Below, one piece after another: positions 7,565 to 12,156 of a stretch of DNA of 12,156 bases (position 1 is its first letter; each line of letters begins with the position of its first letter). Location: assembly GCA_902806355.1 (NCBI GenBank), contig CADCWI010000004.1, forward strand, positions 1-12,156, given 5' to 3'. The translations under genes and the position numbers were made by a program. The notes under the pieces are model-generated. The model had not been told where the DNA came from. It made no database searches and saw nothing but the letters and a program-made list of their open reading frames with translations. Source of the stretch: an uncultured Thermomicrobiales bacterium. GTDB lineage: Bacteria > Chloroflexota > Chloroflexia > Thermomicrobiales > UBA6265.

Positions 7565-8620
7565 GTGCCCAACGTGCAATTCAAGGACTATTACGATGTA
7601 CTCGGGGTCGAACGCGGCGCCACGGAGCAGGAGCTTCGTGCGGCGTTCCGAAAGCGTGCCCGTGAGCTGCATCCGGATGTCAACCGGGATGATCCTCAGG
7701 CGGCCGAGAAGTTCAAGGATCTCAACGAAGCGCACGAGGTGCTTTCCTCCCCTGACAAGCGGGCGATGTATGACCGGTTCGGCAACGACTGGCAGCGGTA
7801 CAAGGATGCCGGAGTGTCGCCGTCCGACAGTCAGTACACCCGCCGTGCCGCGACCAACGAAGACTTCGAATCCTGGTTCACCGGTGAGCACGGCGAATAT
7901 ACCTTCGAGTCATCGACCTCCCAGAATGCCCGTTTCTCCGACTTCTTCAACCTGCTGTTCGGCAATCAGGGAAACCAAGGGGAACGCACCCGTATTCGGT
8001 CGAGTCGGCCTCGACGTGGGGCGGACAGTGAGCTGGCAACCTCGGTAACGCTCGACGAGGCATTCCGCGGAACGTCTCGACAGGTAACGATCAAGGCACC
8101 GGAAGCATGCCCGATCTGCGACGGGACGGGCACTGCCCGTGGCGCAACGTGCCCCAGGTGCGATGGGCGCGGCATGGTCGACCGGCAACGGCAACTCGAA
8201 GTCCGCATCCCCGCCGGCGTGCGCACGGGTTCCCGGATTCGGATCGCTGGACAAGGCGCGCAGGGTTTGAACGGGGGGCCTTCCGGGGATGTCTATCTTG
8301 TTATCCAGGTGCAGCCGGATCCGCGCTTCGAGCGAAAGGGCGACGACCTGTTGGCTGAAACGCACGTACCCCTCTATACCGCAATCCTTGGCGGTGAGGT
8401 CGTAGTGGACACCATGTCGGGCCCGATCGCTCTGACAATACCGCCAGGAACGCAGCAGGGTCGGGTCTTTCGCCTGAGGAGCAAGGGAATGCCGGTCCTC
8501 GGGTCTAGGACGGATGCTCGTGGTGACCTGCGGCTCCGTGTGACCGTTGACATCCCCACCGACCTTACGCCAGAGGAGCGAGACGCGTTCGAGCGTCTTC
8601 GGAGCAACCGAGAGTCATAG
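7565..8620 (+). CDS. DnaJ-like co-chaperone with a reduced zinc centre
   Basis: The protein (351 residues) is a J-domain co-chaperone expected to stimulate the ATPase of DnaK and deliver unfolded clients. The J domain spans about 8-73 (YYDVLGV, HPD at 36-38, then KFKDLNEAHEVLSSPDKR). The linker (about 74-150) is polar and lacks the usual Gly/Phe-rich stretch. The C-terminal client-binding domains follow (SVTLDEAFRGTSRQV; later GDVYLVIQV, IPPGTQQGRVFRLRSKGMP and a final RGDLRLRVTVDIP). Only two CxxCxGxG motifs are present (C182/C185 and C196/C199), instead of the four that make two zinc sites in canonical DnaJ. The gene could therefore be called a DnaJ variant or a CbpA-like protein; I leave the symbol blank. 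It has its own promoter and a strong ribosome binding site. No dnaK or grpE is in the window. Confidence 0.9.
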   Translation: MPNVQFKDYYDVLGVERGATEQELRAAFRKRARELHPDVNRDDPQAAEKFKDLNEAHEVLSSPDKRAMYDRFGNDWQRYKDAGVSPSDSQYTRRAATNEDFESWFTGEHGEYTFESSTSQNARFSDFFNLLFGNQGNQGERTRIRSSRPRRGADSELATSVTLDEAFRGTSRQVTIKAPEACPICDGTGTARGATCPRCDGRGMVDRQRQLEVRIPAGVRTGSRIRIAGQGAQGLNGGPSGDVYLVIQVQPDPRFERKGDDLLAETHVPLYTAILGGEVVVDTMSGPIALTIPPGTQQGRVFRLRSKGMPVLGSRTDARGDLRLRVTVDIPTDLTPEERDAFERLRSNRES

Positions 8621-8624
8621 CGTT

Positions 8625-8642
8625 TCGCACGAATCCGTGCGA
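8625..8642 (+). terminator. Hairpin just after the DnaJ-like gene
   Basis: TCGCACG (8625-8631) and CGTGCGA (8636-8642) form a 7-bp stem with an AATC loop, starting 4 bases after the stop codon. There is no T-run after it. It may end the upstream transcript or be the first stem of the purA leader. Confidence 0.4.
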
Positions 8643-8664
8643 TCTGCGACAATCTCCACGAAGA

Positions 8665-8701
8665 ACAGGTGATCGGCCGGGGGTATCCCGGCCGTTCCTG
8701 T
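8665..8701 (+). other. Two-tier stem-loop upstream of purA
   Basis: An inner 8-bp perfect stem (8674-8681 with 8687-8694, GGTAT loop less one base pairing at the edges) is capped on the outside by ACAGG (8665-8669) pairing with CCTGT (8697-8701), separated by a small internal loop. It abuts the next stem-loop with no spacer, so the two could stack coaxially. It could be a terminator without a T-run or part of a regulatory leader. Confidence 0.5.
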
Positions 8702-8750
8702 GTCTTCCCAGTCAGCACCTAAGCCCTCCATGGGCATGAGTGGGAAAGAC
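8702..8750 (+). promoter_or_regulatory. Stem-loop covering the purA ribosome binding site
   Basis: GTCTTCCCA (8702-8710) pairs with TGGGAAAGAC (8741-8750) over 9 base pairs with one bulged A. Inside it, GCCC (8723-8726) pairs with GGGC (8732-8735) around a TCCAT loop. The 3' arm contains the only purine-rich candidate ribosome binding site (GGGAAAG) and ends 5 bases before the purA ATG, so folding would hide it. No match to a known riboswitch consensus was recognised by eye. Confidence 0.45.
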
Positions 8751-8755
8751 AGCAG

Positions 8756-10036
8756 ATGCCAGCGACAATCATCATTGGCGGCCAGTGGGGCGATGAAGGC
8801 AAGGGAAAGCTGACCGACGCGTTGGCGGGCCATGCAACGATGGTGGTCCGCGCCAACGGCGGAAGCAACGCCGGCCATACTGTTGAAACAGACAAGGGAA
8901 CATTCAAGTTCCGGCTCATCCCCTCCGGGATTCTCAACGAGGACTGCACGTGTGTCCTCGGCGCCGGCGTCGTCATCGATCTTGAAACGCTCGTCGGTGA
9001 GCTGGCTGGTCTCAACGAACGCGGCATCGACACCAGCGGCATGCTGATCTCCGAACGCGCGCACATCGTTCTCCCCTATCACCAGAAGCTGGATGTCCTC
9101 GAGGAGCGCCGGCGAGAGTTGGACGTGATCGGCACGACGCTGAACGGGAACGGCCCGGCCTATGCCGACAAGGCCTCCCGGCACGGCATACGGATCTGTG
9201 ATCTCAAGCGTCCCGATATTCTCCGGCGAAAGCTCGCCATCGAGGTGGATTCGAAAAACCAGCATCTTGTTGGAGTCTTCGGCGACTCGCCGATCGAATT
9301 CGAATCCCTCTATCGAAATCTTCTGGAGTGGGGAGCGATCATTGCCCCGATGGTCGTGCCAGCAGAAGTGCTCGTCCAGGATGCTCTCGCTCGTGACGAG
9401 CGCGTCATCGTCGAATGCGCCCAGGGCGCGATGCTGGATATTGACTACGGGACCTATCCGTACGTCACATCCTCCTCGCCGACCGCCGCCGGAGCCTGCC
9501 AGGGTGCTGGTGTCGCCCCATCCCAGGTGGATGACGTCATCGGTGTTTACAAGGCGTACAGCACCCGTGTTGGTGGCGGTCCGATGCCGGCCGAGCTCAC
9601 CGACGACACGGGCGAGCAGATCCGGCAGCGCGGTAAGGAGTGGGGTGTCAACACCGGCCGCCCTCGGCGCACGGGCTGGTTCGATGCCGTCGCCGCTCGC
9701 CAGTCCAGCAGACTCAATGGCGTTGGCTCGATCGCGCTGACGCTGGTCGATGTCCTGGACGTCTTCGAGGAAGTTCGGATCTGTACCAGCTACGAGTTGA
9801 ATGGGCAATCGCTGACATACATACCAGCGCTTCTCGAAGATCTGGAGGATGCGAAACCTCGATGGCATCGGATGTTGGGATGGCAATCCGATACCACCCG
9901 TGCACGCACGTTCGATGAATTGCCTGGCGCATTGGTGAGGTACATCGATCAAATCGCCGCGCTTCTCGGCGCACCCGTCCGGTACGTTGGCGTTGGCCCG
10001 TCTCGCGAGCAACTGATCCACCGGGCTCTTGGCTGA
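8756..10036 (+). CDS. purA: Adenylosuccinate synthetase, divergent at base-binding positions
   Basis: PurA joins IMP and aspartate with GTP to make adenylosuccinate, the first committed step from IMP to AMP in the cytosol. The 426-residue product is close to the E. coli length (432). The phosphate loop GQWGDEGKGK lies at 9-18 with catalytic Asp13; catalytic His41 is in NAGHT. The IMP-binding segment GPAYADKASR (133-142), TYPYVTSS (233-240), the STRVGGGP loop (269-276) and TGRPRRTGW (300-308) are all present. Several usually invariant positions differ: GIGPAY reads GNGPAY, EGAQG reads ECAQG (Cys221), DHGTYP reads DYGTYP, and the TKLDVLD box reads TLVDVLD (Leu330 where E. coli has Lys331). The retained Asp13 argues against the phage PurZ paralogue, in which that residue is replaced. 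The ATG at 8756 fits the family N-terminus. The gene is convergent with gpsA (15-base gap). Confidence 0.93.
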   Translation: MPATIIIGGQWGDEGKGKLTDALAGHATMVVRANGGSNAGHTVETDKGTFKFRLIPSGILNEDCTCVLGAGVVIDLETLVGELAGLNERGIDTSGMLISERAHIVLPYHQKLDVLEERRRELDVIGTTLNGNGPAYADKASRHGIRICDLKRPDILRRKLAIEVDSKNQHLVGVFGDSPIEFESLYRNLLEWGAIIAPMVVPAEVLVQDALARDERVIVECAQGAMLDIDYGTYPYVTSSSPTAAGACQGAGVAPSQVDDVIGVYKAYSTRVGGGPMPAELTDDTGEQIRQRGKEWGVNTGRPRRTGWFDAVAARQSSRLNGVGSIALTLVDVLDVFEEVRICTSYELNGQSLTYIPALLEDLEDAKPRWHRMLGWQSDTTRARTFDELPGALVRYIDQIAALLGAPVRYVGVGPSREQLIHRALG

Positions 10037-10051
10037 AGCAAAGGGCGAGTC

Positions 10052-11107
10052 CTACGAGGCGGCGGCCCGCTCGCGTTTGGGTTCACGCTCCATGAGCGTC
10101 TGGATCGCCGCGACTGGAGACTTGCCTTCGAACAAAACCTCGTACATCTGGTCAACGATCGGCAGTTCGACATCGAGTTCCCGCCCAAGCTGGTGCGCGG
10201 CCTCGGTCGTCGGGACCCCTTCCGCGACTTCCCTCATCGTTTCCAAAATGTCCGGGAGTGCTTTCCCACTCGCCAGGGCCTGCCCGACGCGGTGGTTGCG
10301 CGACAGGGGGCTCGCGCAGGTCGCGATCACGTCGCCGATTCCGGTCAAACCGGCGAACGTCAACGGATCTGCCCCGCACGCCACTCCGAGCCGAGCGATC
10401 TCGGCAATGCCCCTGGTCAGGAATGCCGCCTTGGCATTGTCTCCGGCCGCCATCCCGTCGCCGATGCCTGCCCCGATCGCGATTACGTTCTTGAGTGCGC
10501 CTCCCATCTCGGCGCCGATCACGTCATGGGACTCATAGACCCGGAACGCCGAGGACGTCAGGGCATACTGAACGGCCGTGGCGACTTCGATCACCTCAGC
10601 GGCGATTACCGTGGTCGTCGGCTTTCCGAGTGCCACTTCCGAAGCCAGATTCGGGCCGGACAGTGCGCACAGCGAGCCTGTGTGATCGTCTCCGAGAACG
10701 TCGGCGAGCACCTGTGTGGGACGTCGCAATGTCCCGCGCTCCAGGCCCTTCGCCGCGCTCACGACGGGTTTGCCCCCTACCTGGGCCGCGAACGGCCGCA
10801 TCGCTTCCAGCAGCGATTGCGTGGGCACAGCGACGATCACCGCGTCCGATGCCTCCATTGCCGCGACGGAATCGCAGCTCACCTCGATCGCTGCCGGAAC
10901 GGTGATTCCGGGCAGTGATGTAGGATGCGTGCGGTGCGCCAGGAGATACGAGGCCAGCGCGGGATTGCGGGCGAGAAGCGTTACCCTGCGGCCGGCCCTG
11001 TGGGAAACAAGCGCGAGGGTCGTCCCCCAGGCGCCGGCGCCGAGGATTGCGATCTGTTCGATCCGCCCACTCGCTGCGGGATTCTTGCTTTCGTGGTGCG
11101 TTGACAC
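10052..11107 (-). CDS. gpsA: NAD(P)-dependent glycerol-3-phosphate dehydrogenase
   Basis: GpsA reduces dihydroxyacetone phosphate to sn-glycerol-3-phosphate, the backbone of phospholipids, in the cytosol. With the GTG start at 11107 the product is 351 residues (family usually 330-340). The Rossmann nucleotide loop GAGAWG is at 23-28, SAAKGLERG near 117-125 holds Lys120, [15 protein letters not shown] follows at 150-164, and the family signature [16 protein letters not shown] at 203-218 holds the catalytic Lys206. LTRG, GLTGIGD and SRNHRVG motifs follow. An in-frame GTG at 11170 would add 21 polar residues that the family lacks. The 11107 start is preferred for length and for the triple GGAGC ribosome binding site in front of it. 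The gene is divergent from fabZ and convergent with purA. Confidence 0.95.
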   Translation of the reverse strand: MSTHHESKNPAASGRIEQIAILGAGAWGTTLALVSHRAGRRVTLLARNPALASYLLAHRTHPTSLPGITVPAAIEVSCDSVAAMEASDAVIVAVPTQSLLEAMRPFAAQVGGKPVVSAAKGLERGTLRRPTQVLADVLGDDHTGSLCALSGPNLASEVALGKPTTTVIAAEVIEVATAVQYALTSSAFRVYESHDVIGAEMGGALKNVIAIGAGIGDGMAAGDNAKAAFLTRGIAEIARLGVACGADPLTFAGLTGIGDVIATCASPLSRNHRVGQALASGKALPDILETMREVAEGVPTTEAAHQLGRELDVELPIVDQMYEVLFEGKSPVAAIQTLMEREPKRERAAAS

Positions 11108-11108
11108 G

Positions 11109-11123
11109 GCTCCGCTCCGCTCC
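11109..11123 (-). promoter_or_regulatory. Triple GGAGC ribosome binding site of gpsA
   Basis: Reading the minus strand, GGAGC occurs three times in tandem just before the GTG at 11107. The middle GGAG leaves a 7-base spacer, which is good Shine-Dalgarno spacing. This is the main reason for choosing this start over the GTG at 11170. Confidence 0.5.
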
Positions 11124-11218
11124 GTAGACTCGGGACTGTCCGAACCTGTTGCCAGGTCCCGTTCATCCACCTGTTCGTTTCCGCCGCCTGGGCAATCTCC
11201 CGCTCACTGGATAATGCC

Positions 11219-11674
11219 ATGACGTTCAACCTGCCGCTTGATTCCCCAGCGATCCGGAAGATCATCCCGCACCGCTACCCGTTTCTGCTGATTGATACGA
11301 TCGTGGAGTTGGATCCGGGCGAACGGGCGGTCGGGATCAAGAACGTGACAGCCAACGAGCCGTTCTTTCAGGGCCACTTCCCTGACTACCCGGTGATGCC
11401 CGGCGTCCTGATCGTCGAGGCGATCGCACAGGTCGGCGCGGTAGCGATGTTGAGTCACCCCGATCATGAAGGCCAGCTCGCACTGTTCGCGGGCATCGAG
11501 AAGGTGCGCTTCAAGCGACAGGTCAAACCGGGTGACACACTTCGCCTGGAGGTTGAGCTGGGACAGATCAGGAGGAACATCGGCTCCGGGAATGGCACGG
11601 CGACGGTAAACGGGGATGTTGCCTGCCGGGGTGACTTCATGTTCGCGCTGGTTCCCAGCGCGACGACAACCTGA
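11219..11674 (+). CDS. fabZ: 3-hydroxyacyl-ACP dehydratase FabZ
   Basis: FabZ removes water from 3-hydroxyacyl-ACP to give trans-2-enoyl-ACP in the fatty-acid elongation cycle in the cytosol. At 151 residues it matches the E. coli length. The hot-dog fold motifs are intact: [12 protein letters not shown] (15-26), the catalytic His53 in [14 protein letters not shown] and the catalytic Glu67 in VEAIAQ, then a later [12 protein letters not shown] strand. The ATG at 11219 matches the family N-terminus. There is no clear ribosome binding site, and a GATAAT element sits just upstream (11210-11215). The stop codon is 11 bases before the next start codon, which suggests co-transcription with the glycosyltransferase. 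The gene is divergent from gpsA, another lipid-synthesis gene. Confidence 0.96.
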   Translation: MTFNLPLDSPAIRKIIPHRYPFLLIDTIVELDPGERAVGIKNVTANEPFFQGHFPDYPVMPGVLIVEAIAQVGAVAMLSHPDHEGQLALFAGIEKVRFKRQVKPGDTLRLEVELGQIRRNIGSGNGTATVNGDVACRGDFMFALVPSATTT

Positions 11675-11685
11675 CCGATGCCCGG

Positions 11686-12156
11686 ATGACCTCCATTCTT
11701 CCGGTGATCGGCATTGATGGCAGCCGGCTCAGCTGTCAGCAAAGCACCGGCACTGAGAACTACTCGCGCGAGATAGTCAAGCATCTGCTCCAGCTCGACG
11801 TTCCGCTCCGATGGCGGCTCTACCTGAACGAGACCACGTCGTCCCGGACGACTCGTGATTGGACAACCCGAGTAGAAACTCGGCCGATCCCGGCTCCCAG
11901 GTTGTGGACACATGGTCGGCTCTCGCTCGAGACGGTTCGCCGACGGCCGGACTCGCTTTTCGTGCCATCCCATGTCGTGCCGATCATCCATCCCCGATCC
12001 GTCGTGACCATCCACGACCTTGGCTACCTCCGGTACCCTGAAATGCATCCGAACGGTCAACGCCGCATGCTGGATCTGTCCACTCGCTGGAGCGCGCACG
12101 CCGCCCGTCACATCATCGTCCCGTCCGGCACGACCAAATCCGACCTGGTCGAGGCA
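11686..12156 (+). CDS. GT4-type glycosyltransferase, N-terminal part (runs off the window)
   Basis: The frame is open from the ATG at 11686 to the last base (157 codons) with no stop, so the gene is cut by the window edge. The product looks like the N-terminal half of a GT-B fold family 4 glycosyltransferase, which moves a sugar from a nucleotide-sugar donor to a lipid or polysaccharide acceptor. Evidence is the opening IGIDGSRLS then GTENYSREIVKHLL (residues 9-39), the PSHVVPIIHPRSVVTIHDLGY stretch in two parts (about 112-132), the YPEMHP motif, and the RWSAHAARHIIVPSGTTKSD segment near the end. These match the HDL and sugar-binding-loop region of such enzymes. The donor-binding C-terminal domain is not in view, so donor and acceptor cannot be told. 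It starts 11 bases after fabZ with no Shine-Dalgarno, consistent with translational coupling. Envelope or exopolysaccharide synthesis is a plausible role. Confidence 0.82.
   Translation, partial: MTSILPVIGIDGSRLSCQQSTGTENYSREIVKHLLQLDVPLRWRLYLNETTSSRTTRDWTTRVETRPIPAPRLWTHGRLSLETVRRRPDSLFVPSHVVPIIHPRSVVTIHDLGYLRYPEMHPNGQRRMLDLSTRWSAHAARHIIVPSGTTKSDLVEA

Noticed and set aside
8637..8672. Short GTG-initiated leader peptide of 11 residues before purA
   Set aside because: It has no ribosome binding site, its start is buried in a hairpin, and there is no run of regulatory codons.
8730..8812. Short ATG-initiated frame overlapping the purA start in another frame
   Set aside because: There is no Shine-Dalgarno and no conserved content; the frame arises by chance from two nearby ATG codons.
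8615..10021. Open reading frame of 468 codons on the minus strand across purA
   Set aside because: It lies wholly antisense to purA, whose motifs are unmistakable; its translation shows no recognisable domain. Long antisense frames are common at this GC content.

Overview
This window is a GC-rich bacterial chromosomal segment of core housekeeping genes, with no mobile element, CRISPR array, rRNA or tRNA that I can see. GTG and TTG starts are common. The lexA operator is of the GAAC-N4-GTTC type used by Gram-positive bacteria and Chloroflexota. This type of operator, a MutS2 with a Smr domain and a DnaJ-like protein with a reduced zinc centre together suggest a Chloroflexota-like (perhaps Thermomicrobia-like) or other deep Gram-positive-type lineage. 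That placement is inference, not something the sequence proves.

Layout. Positions 1-77 hold a strong GC hairpin and the ribosome binding site of mfd. mfd (78-3563, +) converges on mutS2 (3602-6004, -) with a 38-base gap. mutS2 and lexA (6198-6836, +) are divergent and share a 193-base intergenic region, which holds a near-consensus sigma-70-type promoter with an SOS box exactly between its -35 and -10. A 16-bp perfect inverted repeat follows lexA. Then come a DUF4126-type membrane protein (6914-7504, +), a DnaJ-like co-chaperone with its own promoter (7565-8620, +), a 135-base gap that folds into three consecutive hairpins, and purA (8756-10036, +). purA converges on gpsA (10052 to about 11107, -). 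gpsA is divergent from fabZ (11219-11674, +). fabZ is followed after 11 bases by the start of a GT4-type glycosyltransferase (11686 to beyond the window end).

How the genes relate. The left half is a genome-maintenance block: Mfd removes RNA polymerase stalled at lesions and recruits excision repair, MutS2 acts on recombination intermediates or collided ribosomes, and LexA controls the SOS response. The right half is general metabolism: protein folding, AMP synthesis, glycerol-3-phosphate for phospholipids, fatty-acid elongation, and a probable envelope or exopolysaccharide glycosyltransferase. gpsA, fabZ and the glycosyltransferase make an envelope-flavoured trio.

No undescribed multi-gene system is evident. 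The most interesting items are: (1) the three-hairpin, nearly fully paired leader in front of purA that appears to sequester its ribosome binding site; (2) a PurA with substitutions at positions that bind the GTP base in E. coli; (3) a DnaJ-like protein with only two of the usual four CxxCxGxG motifs; and (4) the SOS operator inside the lexA core promoter. No gene-free stretch exceeds 300 bases.
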